From positions 62,001 to 126,000 of the forward strand of contig VXAY01003767.1 in assembly GCA_013399855.1 (NCBI GenBank): a DNA stretch of 64,000 nucleotides. Direction: 5' to 3'. A model generated the notes under the pieces. That model did not search any database and was not told the origin of the DNA. It was given only the letters and a program-made list of their open reading frames with translations. The position numbers and the translations under genes were made by a program. This DNA is from Oxyruncus cristatus (lineage: Eukaryota > Chordata > Aves > Passeriformes > Cotingidae). Below, piece after piece: positions 48,351 to 62,000 of the stretch. How positions within the stretch are numbered: the stretch's first letter is position 1; each line of letters starts with the position of its first letter.

Positions 48351-49029
48351 TGCATTGGATCTGTCTGGGATGAAGCTAATTTTCTTCATGGTAGCCCACA
48401 TGAGGCTGTGTTCTGGATTTGTGACTACACCGATGCGGTTAACACACCAACACTTTGACTACTTCTGAGCAGTGCTTACTTAGCGTCAAGACTTTCTCTT
48501 TTTCTCACTCTACCTTGTAGTGAGGAAGCTGGGGATACACAAGATTTTGGCAAGGATCCCAGCAAGGACAAGTAAGAATGGTAAGAATGGCCAAAGGGAC
48601 ATCCCATGCCATATCATGTCAGGTTCACCAAGAAAACCTCAGGGAAAGGATGAGGAAAGAGAGATATTTGTGGTTACGGTGTTAGTCTTCCCAAGTAACC
48701 TTTGCGTGTGCTTCCCTGGAACTACCAATTCTTCAGGAATTCATCAACAGTCGTGTAGATATTGACTTATAATGATATTTTTCAAAGGCTACATCTAGAC
48801 CTTGGCTCAAACCTTTCTAAAGTCTGTGGGTATAAGGACAAAATTGCCTGCTGATGAGAAGTAATGAATAAATTCCTTGGTTTGCTTTGCTTGTCTGTGC
48901 AGCTTTTTTTCACTTACTAAACTGTCTTTATCTAGTTCCACAAGTTTTCAGGTTTTACTCTCCCAATTCTCTCTGCCATCCTGCTGAGGGGCAAGTGAAC
49001 AAGCTGTGTTAGCAAGTGCTAACCACTCA
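48351..49029 (+). mobile_element. Avian endogenous retrovirus solo LTR, common family
   Basis: It begins TGCATTGGATCTGTCTGGGATGAAGCTAATTTTC, the well-known start of a very abundant bird LTR family (TGTnnTGGnTTTGGCTGGGATnGAGTTAATTTTC). Further matches follow in order: GGCTGTGTTCTGGATTTGTGA, AACACACCAACACTTTG, GAGCAGTGCTTAC, GGCCAAAGGGACATCCCATGCCATATCATGTCA, TCTTCCCAAGTAACC, TTTGCTTTGCTTG, ACTAAACTGTCTTTATC and CCCAATTCTCTCTGCCATCCTGCTGAGGGG. It ends AACCACTCA at 49029. The expected TATA region near 48640 is mutated. No retroviral coding sequence adjoins it. About 120 bases in the middle (48725-48845) do not belong to the LTR. I place it in an ERVL-like or ERVK-like group without being able to choose. 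Confidence 0.88.
48725..48845 (+). repeat. Insert within the LTR, related to 50723-50795
   Basis: The LTR consensus passes from CCTGGA straight to the TGCCTGC block. Here about 120 extra bases intervene. Their core (ATTCTTCAGGAATTCATCAA through TTCAAAGGCTACATCTAGACC) aligns with 50723-50795 (TTCTTCAGAATTTAACAACA through TTCAAAGCTTGCATCTGGACC) at roughly three quarters identity. No family is recognised and no clear target duplication is seen. Confidence 0.6.
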
Positions 49030-50722
49030 GGTTAGCATTCTTAGCTCTAATGGATATTTAAGGTTTGGTAGTTTACAATTCACTGTACTTGTCAAAGTCA
49101 GGTGAAAACTGATGGTCTAATTTACAGGGACAATTACCACATGTGATTATGCTACTATGTTAACTTGCCTGCTACTTGTGTTATGGTAACATAACCTGTA
49201 GGTTGTGGTATTGAAACTTTGTATAAAAAATACTTTTCACTCCATATTTTAAGAGTGGGGATAACAATTTGGCAAACTGTTAGACCTGTCTAACTTAGGC
49301 GTTGCTACATATCATTACATAGGTCCTCCTGATCAAACCTAAATCCTTATTACAATACTCCTGGTGAAACTAATGAAACTGTGAGCTTTTATTGAGTGAA
49401 ATGGTTCAAGAATGCTACCTGGAAATCAGAAACAAACTTCTGTTAGACAAAGGATGTTATTTTATAGGAGCACCACCAGATCAGGTATTTCCAAACAAGG
49501 GTTGCCAGTATAATACTGAAGTATTATACAATTTTCTCTTTCTCAACAGAAGAAATTTAGGACTCTTCTTTCCTGGAGGTAGCCTTTCCTACCTAACAGA
49601 GTTTATAGTACATAACAGATCCTGAAATATTAATTTGGAAAGATGGGACAGCTGCACTATATTGTGAGATTACAGAGAACAAGTGTCATAAGAAGCTTGA
49701 CAAAGGAAATGTAAATTTATGTCTTTAATTTTTATGCTTATCAAAATGTGCAGAAAAAGTAGTTCCCTACTCTTATAAAGTCCATTTCAATAATCAGAAC
49801 AGCTTTTTGATTCTTTATTAAGTTGGGTAATAATGATCGTAGCTTGATAGGGATGTCAGTTAATTAGTCAGTGTTTAACTGAGATTTATTAATCATCGTG
49901 AGCAACCATCAGCAATATTTTGAGTTCTTATTTGCTGCATCCAGAGTAGCCACTGACTCAAAGCTCTGCATAGCTACCTAATGATTTCAAACAAATGATC
50001 CTCAAATGCTTCTTGAAATGATGAGCGCATTGACTACAGATGGTTAAACTGAACAGTGAAAACATATTAAAGCAGTAAAAAGAAACAGTGAAGGCTGCTT
50101 ATCAAGCAGTGCTAAATTTGTATTGAGGTTATGTATCCCCTTTTCAAGTGTTCAAATAATATAACTGAGTGAACACTACATTTCTGTCTCCCAAGAGAAG
50201 CAAGTAACACCTTCTATCTCTGGATGACAAGATTATCTCACCTTTTCTGAGCATCAACATGGTTTTAACTGCTTGTTTTGTCATGTTTAGGGTGGTAAGG
50301 TAAACTACTCTTTACCCTCATCTGCAGGAACTGAAAGACATTCCAATTGACTACATAACCTCTGGTATGGCAAGAGAATTTGAAGAAAAGTAGACCATTG
50401 CTGGAAAGACCATGTTGGAATCTGTAGTCCTCAGTCCATAGAAGTCCTTCTGAGATTCTGACTCACTGAGCCAGTAACCCAAACTATATTAAAGAGGTTC
50501 ACTGGTTGATTTGTTTGCTTGTTTACTACACAGTATCCATTTTCAAGCAAAATGTCGACTGATAGAGCTCAAATACAAACTTGGTAGAAACAGAAAACCA
50601 GAGTAGAAACTTGACCTCACACCCTAATGGTGTGAGCATCCTTATGGGATACTCAAGGGCATCATCAATCCCAAGGGGAAATTCCTCCTCTCAGATTATA
50701 AATGAAACAAGAAGCATATTTC

Positions 50723-50795
50723 TTCTTCAGAATTTAACAACAGTGTGTATATTGTTTTTAGTGATATATTTCAAAGCTTGCATCTGGACCTTTAG
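50723..50795 (+). repeat. Second copy of the LTR-insert sequence
   Basis: It shares with 48733-48808 the order TTCTTCAG, ACAACAGT, GTGATAT/ATGATAT, TTTCAAAG and CATCTRGACC. Similarity fades on both sides. The unit may be a low-copy dispersed repeat of an unnamed family. Confidence 0.5.
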
Positions 50796-51206
50796 AAGGT
50801 TGAGAATTAAGTGGTGAAGAAAGTCTAAAAATTAGGGGTAGAATTACAACCAATACTAAATTGTATAATAAACAGAGATAATATTATCTATTTGTCCATT
50901 GTGACACACTAAACTGAATTTCTACCTTGGTCAACAAAAAATGTATTAACATTAGGAGAAAAGTGTTTTGTATTCCATTTTTATTCTATACTTGTAAGAA
51001 ACACCACAGAATAAAGTTAACAAACTTTGAGGTAGAATTTACAATTAGTCTTTTTTCTACATATAAAAAAAAAGAATCAGCACAGATTGTGTCATACCTA
51101 AATAAATCAGCATTCTAATGCAATAAAGATTTTTACAAAACACTGCAGTTTATTCTTCCTTTAATTGCTATATATGCTCCTCATTTTTTACTTTTCTTAC
51201 CTACAG

Positions 51207-51331
51207 TATCACAAGCAGCTCCTGAGCCACTGATAACTGAAGAAGATCATTATTGCAGCATTTTACGTAGGCATCTTTACCTTCCTTTTAATGGATATGT
51301 ACCAATTGTACTTTTAAAGAGAACTAGGTAG
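51207..51331 (+). other. Candidate terminal or internal coding exon, unrecognised
   Basis: A strong acceptor precedes it: a long pyrimidine tract (CTCATTTTTTACTTTTCTTAC) then CTACAG ending at 51206. Entered in phase 1 (two bases, then codons from 51209), one frame runs 40 codons to TAG at 51329-51331. It includes APEPLITEEDHYCSILRR, then HLYLPFNGY. A weak donor (CTAG before GTAGCT, after 51327) offers an internal-exon reading. Phase fits the candidate at 29574-29698, which has a one-in-three chance of happening anyway. No family is recognised. Confidence 0.2.
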
Positions 51332-52279
51332 CTGCAAATAACAGATGTATCTTTCTGTGACGGGTGTGGGTGCGTATGTTATTGTACTCAAGATAAAGAA
51401 AGAAAATATAAGTATTCCAATAAATAAGTGTTTCCAAGAGGTTTTAATGCATTATATTATTTTCAGGATCCCTGAAAAACAGTGGGAAAACAAAGTATGT
51501 ATTGATTCAGAAAGTAATTTGGAATACTCTGGAAAAAAAACATATTATGCTGTGGTGAGCCCAAGCACTTTCCACAACAGAAGTACCTATTAAAAGTGTT
51601 TAAATTTACCATCATTTGCAAAAAAAAAATAGAAAAAAAACCCAAAATGCAGTTCATGGTGTTTGTCTTATAGGTTATAGAGGGACTTTAACGTTTCAGG
51701 CACTTTGTGTTAACTGTTGGAGTTAACAGAAAACATTATTTTGTTACTAATTATAATCTTGGACTAGTTATAGAACTGAATTTGTAAAGAAAGTAATTTT
51801 GGAGCCAAAAGTGTCAAGAAGTTATCATGTCCGACACATTCTTTGTGAATTACACCCTTCTCTGTCAACCATCATCAATTACAACTATGCATTTGGTCAA
51901 ACCTTAATAAAGTCCAGATGGCACTGAGTCTGGTCAAACAATGAACAGTCTCTCAAGAATTATTTGCAAAATGGACAGATCAAGTAGTATTTTAGTTTCC
52001 CCTTTCTTTCAAACAAAAATCATGTTTCGATATGTAAAGAAAAAAGTATTAAAGATGAAAGTATTAAAACCAAAATATTCTATCTATACATCTTCCAATA
52101 CAAAGCAAAATTCCCAAGTATTGTTGCAATCATATAGTCTCTTCCTTAAATTTAAAAAGACTAAAAGAATTACTACTACAATAGACAGAGTAATAGATAA
52201 GATTATACAGATAGCTGTCAAACCCTTCCCCCCAACAAAGGAGTTGCAATAACAAAATGAGAAAAAATTCTTGCAGCTC

Positions 52280-52296
52280 TTTTTTTTTTTTTTTTT
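52280..52296 (+). repeat. Poly-T run of 17
   Basis: Homopolymer following GCAGCTC. No retroposon body is seen. Confidence 0.9.
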
Positions 52297-54681
52297 AATT
52301 TTGTTTTATAGAATAAGTAGATGACAATCAAACTGGGTTTCCCTTTACCTGAGGCATGGAATTTTGCAGATTTCTTCCTAAATAACCATCTGCCAATATA
52401 ACTGCTAGATTAAAAATCAATTTTTACCTACATTCTCATAAAGCAATATCTTTAACTAAAGAATAAATCACAGGCATGTGGGACATAAAAATATCAATAA
52501 ACTCTGTTGAAAGTAAAAACATTTTCCATATGTCACCTTTTCAGTTCTCTAAAGAGACAAAAGCATTTCAGAACTATATACTGTCATTAACATCAGTTGT
52601 CTTTGCCTTTTATTACAGTATTAGAAGATCAAACAACATAAGTTCTTTCTATGTGAAGATCACTTTCCCTTTAGGATGGTTGAGAGACAATGTTAACCAT
52701 TTTTTAAATGGGTCAAATAACAGCACTTCTGCAAATCCCTTGGGAACTGTTCCTAGTTTGTGAAGTCTCCCTGCTATTACCCAGTGTATTTTTTTCTTTG
52801 ATAATTGATCCACACTAATATCAACAAAGGGAAAAAAATTCCTTTTCTATATAGGCAATTATCAAGCAATGTATAACTTTTCTTTTAATGACAGGATGGA
52901 TGCTCATGACTTTAAAAAAGGTAAATCTCCTAAAAATTGCATGAAAAATATTTATCTATTGATAAACAAACATCAAATTAGAAATAACACCAGAATTATA
53001 CAGTCTCTACTATGGGGATCTTATAGCTCCTTATAGATGCTCAAAACCTTTAATCAGGTAGCCCAGTCTATCTCAAAGAGGAATCTCCTCTTCAGATTTC
53101 CCAAGATTCACAAATTGCTTACTTAAAGATCATCTATCCACTCAGATGAGCTTGGGTGAGCTTTACAGCAGCCCAAGGTCTATCAATAAGAAAGTAAAAT
53201 ATTGAAAGTAATCACCAGGAACTCAAATAAGTTCTTCTTTTTTCATTCACAATCTCCCTATGTTCATATTATTCCTTCAGATTTGTGGCATCATCCAAAA
53301 CCCCTGTACACAAGGGAAAAAGCTATCTCTGGAAAAAGTGTGATTGTGTGGATAGATGAGGGAGAGGCCAGAAGGATGCTGGAGGGTGAAGGCATACTTC
53401 CTCTCCAGCTGTGTGAATGTATTTACCTTTCACTACTTTCACTACTTGTTCTATAATTGCTACAATAATAGCTTCTCTATACTAACAATATTATTTTCTG
53501 TGCTCTTTAACAAACTTCATTTAGCAAACTTTCACAATGCTTATGTGATGCTATTAAGCCTTTTGCTAACTACTTTAAGTGAATCATTCGGACTTCATTT
53601 TATGCACCTTCTTATTACAAATGGATTATTTCTTTAAATAATCTAACATCCTTTCCTAAGCCACTTGTCTTTCTCTTGAATTAATCTCTGTTGCTGTGGA
53701 TATCACTTTTACATTCAGTGAAAAGAAAATTATTTTCTTAAAACAGATGTATTTATAACAGGTTACTACAGGTTGGCACAAGGAAAAGAGAAAAAGAAAC
53801 TAGGAATATGAATTGTTCAGACTTAGTTTGTTACAAAATAATTCCTCGTTTGAAAAGATGCAGTGCAATACAGATCCATAAGTACTGCCAGGACAAATGT
53901 CAACACATCAAGAACACCTTAGGTGCAAGTTTTTTTAGGTGAGATAGATCATTGTCTGCAGATGTGACCTAAAGGAGAAAGTTTCTTCAAAAAGTAAAAT
54001 GTTTTCTCTTTATTGTTATCAGGAAAGGAAAGGAGGGAGAAAGGACCTCTAGCATTTTCTATCTACCAGTAGGAGATGATTCATATTAAACATCAAAGAC
54101 AACAAAAGTCTTCAGTAACTTCTCAGATTCTCTTTCTTTCTCCTCTGGGAAAATAATAAAAAAAAAAAAAGTGCACATAATTCTGGAATTTTCGTTGCTT
54201 TTTTCATAAAACTGACTAAATTGAATTTTGAAGATGTCTTCATATTTTAATTTTTTAGAACCGTACTCTTGATGTACTACTATTTACGGCTAGAAAGATG
54301 ATTTTCACCTACTGTGGTCACTATCTGGTGTTCTCTTAGTAATCTATTCCCTCCCAATTTTACGTAGCAGAACATATGACTCTAATCCTGTCCAAGCTGT
54401 CAAACTTGACTTTTTTCTCAAAGAATTCCAATCCATGCTTTTACAGCAGACTTCCACAGCTGCTGGAGTTTTGTTCTGATTGTGATTTTTTATTTCTTAT
54501 GTATTTTACAGAAATTTGTATTGTATTTCAAGATCTATGAAAGTTTATATAAAGTAACAATTACTTAAGTCTGGACAAAAGTGCATATGACATACAGAAA
54601 TGTAGAGAATTTCACTGTTAAACAGTAATCAGATGGCTCATGGATATTTTTATATTATTCCATACTGTGGAGTAGAGGAGG

Positions 54682-54700
54682 AAAAAAAAAAAAAAAAAAA
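54682..54700 (+). repeat. Poly-A run of 19
   Basis: Homopolymer between GAGGAGG and GAAAC. No retroposon body or flanking duplication is seen. Confidence 0.9.
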
Positions 54701-56012
54701 GAAACTTTTACTATGGCCTGAAAACATGAGGTCCATTATTTACACAAAATGGAATCTTCACATGTCATACTAAACTGTGATTTCAAGGTAAGATAGCACC
54801 TCTTTATGGCAACACTAGCACCATGAACATACATGAGAAAACTTAAAAGATCAACAGAAATTTAAGTAAACAAGCAGCTTACATGCTTCATGTAGAATCC
54901 AGGCTATGTACATTTTGTAATTGGTGCTTATAGATACATATGTGACGATTGGCTTTACTCTTCAAAGAAGCATGAGAACGTCTGATAAGGTTGTTAAGTC
55001 TTCCTGTACCATGAGCAGTTTTAAGAGGCCGTCAAAATAATACATGGAGAGTATGAAACTACTGAATGAAATTTTACGGCCCGTGTTATGCAGGAAATCA
55101 GACTAAATGATCATAAGGTGTGCTATGAGACCAAAATTTACAAATCTAAGAAAAAATTAAAATTATTGGTTTGAGCAGGAATAAAATAAATTACGTGATA
55201 CAAAGCTAGAAAATGGCAAAGGAATTTCAAAAGAAATGGGCTCCTAAATATTTTAAACTCATTTGGAAATTTACACTAAAGCTCCATGTCAAATCAAATC
55301 ACCACAATTGAATAGTTATCTTACCCTAGTTATAACAGATACTTTTAAAGACAGGTTCAGAAACTTTTTGGAGTGGCTATTGTTTTGTATTCTTCCACCT
55401 CTGAAACTCTCCACCGTATGTGGATTAAAAGGACAAATATATGAGAACAAAAACATGTGAAAAATTGTAACCAGTGGAAGATACTGAAATATAAATGCGT
55501 TGCCTTCCAACTTTTAACTACTAGAGATGAATAATGCACATTCTTTTGAAAATAAGTACTTTCTGTTTGCTGTTTTTGATCTCTCGCATTCTTGCATTTG
55601 TTAACAAATGCACCATGAAACATAGATGGGTTTTTTTTTTCCAGTTATTAACAATTCCTTACTTGGAATCTGAGGATTGCCTGAAATACAAAGAAAAACA
55701 AATAAAATAGATTTATGGTTGTTCAAAGCTACTCAGAGTTTTATAAGATCTAATTTTTATGATTGGAAGTATATTTCAATGCAACCACATTCAGAGCACA
55801 AAGCTATAAACCTTGGAGTAGTTTCTACATGACTCCAAAACAGTCTTTTCTGCCCTGTAGTCACATATCAGCTTCAGCACAAGTTTCTGTTATGGAGCCA
55901 CCTATGTTACAACACCTTGGCAGCTCTAATTTCTGTTTACAAATTCATATTAGAGCTAAGTAATTCATTAAAATTTGATTTTATTTTCTTTTTATTAAAT
56001 AGAAGGAAAAGG

Positions 56013-56032
56013 GACCCATCTGCAGATGGGTC
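56013..56032. repeat. Perfect 20-bp palindrome without spacer
   Basis: GACCCATCTGCAGATGGGTC equals its own reverse complement, centred on CTGCAG. Pairing stops at once on either side. It contains two overlapping CATCTG/CAGATG E-box-like words in opposite orientation. Confidence 0.95.
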
Positions 56033-59000
56033 TTGAGACACTATCATAAGAAGTAGCCAAGTCTGACAGTTCCTATTTTTAAAAGCAGCAGTTTTTTAAG
56101 GAATTCACATAATCTGGGAGTGATACGGAATCCCTGATCTTGTTTTCCTAAAAATGCGTTAGCATGTTAAACAACCAAGTAAATTCTGATTACCAGATAC
56201 AGGGAAAAAATAGAGCGCTTTAGCTCAAAAACTGCTGTTCACAGAAATCTGTGGCACATCTGAGAAAACATTTGCCCAAGCCTTTAAAAAAACCACATTT
56301 TAAAGTGCTGAGTAAATTTGCTTTTGCTGTGGGAAGTTCTGGATATTCTCCCAGTGTTTTGGGAGACTTGGCCAAAGTTTGGGTCTGCCTTCTGCAATGA
56401 AAAGAGATTTTTCTCCTTGATATCAAGTATACTTTTTCTTTTAATTCAATTGCCTTTATGGTTTTTTTACCATTCACTTGTTTTTCTTTGTGGCAACAGG
56501 AATGCCTGTGTACAAAACAGTATCTTAATACTCAAAATACTCTACTTTCACTGATCCTGTTTTTATGCCATCCTTTAGCATTTACATTTTAGAATCTTTA
56601 TGGATCCCATCAAAGGAATTTCCATAGATTTCTAAAGCTGGTAGATTATGTATTTACTAGAAAACTCAAAATTCTCCCAATGCCAATAGCTTAAGCTTAC
56701 ATAAACTGAAGGAATTAGTAAAAGCAAAGGGAAAATAATAGCTTTCAAAGAATGTTTTATTTTCATATTACTCAAACTGCATAGTTTTTCCTGCCATGTC
56801 TTAAATGGACAAAAAAGTATTTCAAATTGAGCAGAACTTACTGAATTATGCAGGGCAGTTTAAACAGGTATTTCACTCAGTGAAGAAATAAATGGAATTT
56901 TAGTTTTAAAATAACTTCACACTTTTCTTACATTTTTCTTTTTCATAGCATGAGACCAGTTTTTCCATAGGACAAACCCATAGCTGTTACATATATAAGG
57001 AAAAAATTAGCTTGGAAACTTGACTTTGGGAACTAAATAAAAATATATTTTATATATGTGTACTGAGAGGAGTCTATGGGAAAATGACAACCAGAAAACT
57101 CAAGTAGTCTGTTGCAACATAACCTTAAAAAAAACCCACAGAAAGCATTATATTTGCCTCAGGAATACTTTCAGAAAACACATACTACTAAAATAATCTC
57201 TTAGAAAGTAGAAAATGAAAAAATAAAATTGAAAACATATATCAAAACTGACCAGAACTTTTAGAAAGGTAATTCATGCAGTGTTTTACTTTTCAGTTTT
57301 TCATAAAATTAAGTTATCTGAAGTAGTAACAAAACCTCTTACAATAGTGCATATATAAATATGAAGGATTAAGTTTGATACAGAAGGTGAAGAACATTTA
57401 GGTCTCTTATTTGTTCTCCTCATTGCTTCAGCAGATAGACAATTCCTTCGATGATGTAAAAGGAAATGTATGGGAAAGTGATGTAAATATTCACCACCTT
57501 CCTTCTAGTGAAATAAATGATATTTGGCAAGGGTAATCAATTTATGATTAATCAAATTTCAATTGTACAATTTGGCACATCTAAATTCGACATTTGACAA
57601 AAGATCAGTGCTTTGACATTCATGCAGATGAACAGGGAAATCTAAAAAAGTTGAAATAAGAAGAAAATGTTGAGTTGTTTTTCATGTATGCATTTCACCT
57701 CAGTGCCCTAATTTTGTTTTCTACTGTGCTTCTTGAGTTTGATATTAAAAATATGCTTTCTAGCAGGGCCAGTGAAAAAAATGCTTCAAGGAAGAGATTT
57801 TAAATTTAGAAATCAGACTTTTGGTCAAATTTTTCCCTGGGGAAAAAATTTTGAATTCATTAGTACTGCATCATGGCGGAAGTTATCTAAATATCTAAAG
57901 GGAAGCAAAAAAAACTTCTCAGGGGAGAGAGCAATGCAACAGATAAACCGACAGCTAGAATAAGGTTATTTTTCTTATGGTTATAGTTGATGTAGTACTG
58001 AAGGGAAATGAAGAGTTCTGTTTCCCACCCTTGACAAGGAACTGTTCCTATCCTTAGAGAGTAGCAGCTGTTAGAGTTCTATCCTTAGATCTTTGTCCCT
58101 TTCTTGTCCCCAAACAGACCACTTTTCAGTTAGAGTATTATAAGTAAAATGCAGAAGAAACGGTTTCAGCAAGGTAAGTAAGGAAAGATGAGATCTGTGT
58201 TCCATTATTGGACATTGGCAGAATAAAAGAAGGAATGGAAAATACATTTTAAACTGTCTGAAATTTCTATATCAGATTTTTTTTCTTTAGTAGTAGAAAA
58301 TGATGGTCAGAGGAAAAGTAAACGCTGGTTGTACCAGTTTCCTTCCAAAATAAAAACAAGAAGTAAGCCTAGTCATGGCATTCAGATAGAAATCAGATAT
58401 ACTGAGAACAAAGAAACAGAAGTGTATTGGTGGATTTATTAGCACAAAAACTTATATTGGAGCAAACGAAATTCATAAATATTCTGCAATATGTAAAGAA
58501 TTCATACATTCAAGTGACTTTGCACATTCACTTAATGAATATATAAAAATACTGAGGAAATATAGAAACCTCATACTTGGATTAAGAATGGGTTTGCAAA
58601 TTAAATATAATTTCAGAATTTTTACAGAAAGACTTTAATTTTTTCCCTTTTGCCTAGACTTACAGTTTTGGTGTCAGAAAGATCAGACTTTGGCCTGAAA
58701 GTGGTCCTGACAAAGATGAAAGGGCTTTTCCTCTAGAGTTGTGTTAAATCAAAAGTGAGATATGTAACTCCGGAAGGGGAAAAAAAAAAATGCTTTTATC
58801 GTTTAATGGGTCTTTTCTGGAGACCAATATTTAGTGTGTGACCTCAAACTAATAATTGTCTGTAGCCATGTACCTTTCATAAAATGGGAGAAAACAATTG
58901 CAGCTATAACACTCAGTTTCTGTCCCAAAGGATGCTTCACTAATCACTTGCTCTGCTTAGTAACTGACCTGCTGGAAATAAAACATGCCAGGTCCCCTTT

Positions 59001-62000
59001 CATGTTTTGGAAAATTTAACTATCATGCTTAACAAGTTGAAAATTTTATTTCTTGTTATGAAGCAGTGAATTAATTTTTTCTTTCCAATAAATTTAAGAT
59101 TGCTAAGCACTGCTATAGAAACTTAATTAACTTGTTTTGAAACCTCTCAAAGATAGCTCAAGTAGTTCAGAAACTTAATCTATACAGCTTAGTCTTTGTT
59201 AGAGTATGAGCAAAAGGCTTTTCAAAACAAATTAAGCCTGTTGTGGGAAATAATTCTTTTCTTGCATGTAATAAGATCATTTCAACACACTTTTTTTTAC
59301 TTTTTTTTTTTTAATGGATCTGTCAAAAACTTTACTCGTTCTTTTACTCTACAGTTAAATAAAATATTTATTTTTAATTTGGGGTACACTACATTACTAC
59401 AGTGACATTCTTTGAAGAACACCTCACATCATGCCTTTTTCCTTCCTAATGAAGTATAATTTATTTCACTGTAAATATACTATAAATTTATTTGTCACTA
59501 ATTCTGGAACTGCTTTAGATGCATAAAAAAATATTTTGTGAGATATCAGAAGTATTCTCTTAAACAAATTACAGTAATGGAAAGATTTATGCGTGTATAA
59601 ATCCCTATCAAGTGTGAGGAATAAAACTTGAGGTGAATCACCACACATTTGATTTAGTGATAATTCTCTGTATTCAGTTTGGATTACTTTTTGTTTATTT
59701 CTCATCCAATTTAATTTTAATTTCTATTAGTAATTTATGGTGTATCACTGCCAAGTAAGCATCAGAAGAAGAACAGAAAAGGAAAAAAAAAAAAAACAAC
59801 ATACAAAAAAGATAGGAGGGTAAAAGATTGTCCAGTAATAATGGAAATACACTGATATGTTCTGATGGATAAATGGAATTATGAGATTCTGCTTATCACT
59901 GATTTATCTACATTGAAAAGTGAGCTATCCTAAGGAAGAATCCCTCGTTATCTCTGGACTCAGACATGCAGGAAATGCACTAACTTTAACTCCTTTAGGG
60001 GAGAAGTTATAATTTCATAGACTCATAATAAGATTACACAGTGGTAATGCTTCAACCACAATAGGGATGTTGTGTAAAATGTCTGTTCAGTCTGCTGTAA
60101 TTAGTACAAGCAGTATAAGTATACTCCATAAAGAATAGACATGTCTAGTCTTTTTAAGCAGGAACACTTGAGAAAGATACAATAACGTAGCTTAACTTTT
60201 AATATTCAAGTATATCTAAAACCTGCAGTAAAATTTTAAGACTTAACATTTGAGGAGGCTGTACTAATCCTCATGTAATGTGGAAATATCTTCATAACTG
60301 TGTTTCTTCTGTATTATGATGTACTTTATTCAGCTGACAGTGATGTCAAAACATTTGCAATAGGCAAAACCAATTCAAAAGTTCCCTATCTGGATGCTCT
60401 CAAAATCCCTTGAGATTTGGTTGACTTTCCTCAGCTTCCTAGCAATGGTACTAGAAACAGATGTTAATTCTTCCACTGAGTTACACAGGTTGTTGGACAG
60501 CCTCAGGCCTCTACCATCTGACATTCATATTTTGGGCAGAATGTATTTTTGTATCCCACTTACAAGGCACCTACTTTTTTCAGCAGGAAAATAAATGGTA
60601 AGCTTTGCCTTAGGAAACATTACTTAACTATTTTCAGCTTTAAAAACTAAATTGTTAGAATGCTTTCGAGGAGCTGGCTTTTTTTTTTTTTTTGTCACTG
60701 CTATTACACTGGGTTATGTTCATAATTGTTTAAGAATGAAGCTTTGTGCATTCATACCAAGATCAGCAAATGCCAATAAACAGATCACAAAGCTGAAGCA
60801 CACAGTTCCCAATAATTTAGCACTTCGATGATTAAAGGGATCTGAAACTGTCAATTATGCAGTGTAAGTTTCCATGAAACAACAGCTGCAAACGACAAAT
60901 TCTACTGGAGGTCAGAAATAAATAAATAGCTTAGGCAAGGCCATGCACAGCACAAGAGAGGCTATCCTTCACCACACACTGAATAAAGGAGAAAGCTGGA
61001 AAAACAAATGTTGTTTTAATACTTTGTTTTCCTCTGTCAAAAAAGAGTACTGTAAGAGTTGTTCTTTTAATACATAGGAAGGTTGGTCAAAGAGTGAACC
61101 AAAATATGACATTTTATATAAAATTTAATGACAAATATTTAAACAATCTGTTCCCCAAAACCACTAAAGGTAGCCAATTTTGGTTTGTTGTGATTCTGGA
61201 AAAAAAAAGACCTTATTCTGAAAATAACTGTGCCTAAGTAAATGTACTGAAAGAGTCCATAAACAAGCAAGCCAAGACCACCCATGGAACTATGCATAAA
61301 ACAAAATACGTGCTTTAGAAATTTTTTGCTATTATCAACAAGCGAACACTTCTACCCCTCAGTCACTTAAGTATTACAAATACTGCAATCTTTTCAGAGA
61401 TATTTATCTACTTCACTTTGAACAAAGGGAAACCTTGTAACAATTGCCTTAATATTCCCAAAGCAGCCAATCATCTTAAAAATTTCAGAATCTAAATAAA
61501 GATACAGGCTCTGTTTTTTAGGGAAACAGAGTAGCTGAATTATGAAGTATAATTCCCTATATCTTCTGACACATTTTAGACTTATTTACAAAATATGTCT
61601 TCTTGCTTCTTTCTCCTTGTCTTTTTCCTTCCTGTATTCCCACATAGATTTAGAGCTCTAACACCATCTTGATTTCTGTTTATTAGAGAAAACAGAATAT
61701 TATTGAAAGTTTCTGGCGACATTCAAAATGCATTTAGAGGTGACCCCGCCAGTTCCTCCTCTTCAAAATGGAAGGGTCCTTCTCTACGCAGAAATAGGAT
61801 CATTTACAGTCAGCTGTGAAAACAGTTCTCTATTTTGTGCTGTAGCATTTTGTTCTTTTCCTTTAGTATTTATGGTATATTTCAGCGTATTTAGGTGATT
61901 GTACCAATCTCTTAACTGAGCAGAATTTTCTCAACAGAACAGTTCAATGTCCCACCTACTCTTCTGTATTCTTTGTATGCAACATAGAATCAATATTTTG

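Larger units (their letters stand above)
49030..56012. other. AT-rich unique sequence
   Basis: No protein family or RNA gene is recognised. The insert-related sequence at 50723-50795 and the candidate exon at 51207 are listed separately. Homopolymers include T17 at 52280-52296 and A19 at 54682-54700. Open frames at 51941-52252, 52476-52763 and 53356-53637 follow AT-rich composition and carry no motif. Confidence 0.45.
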
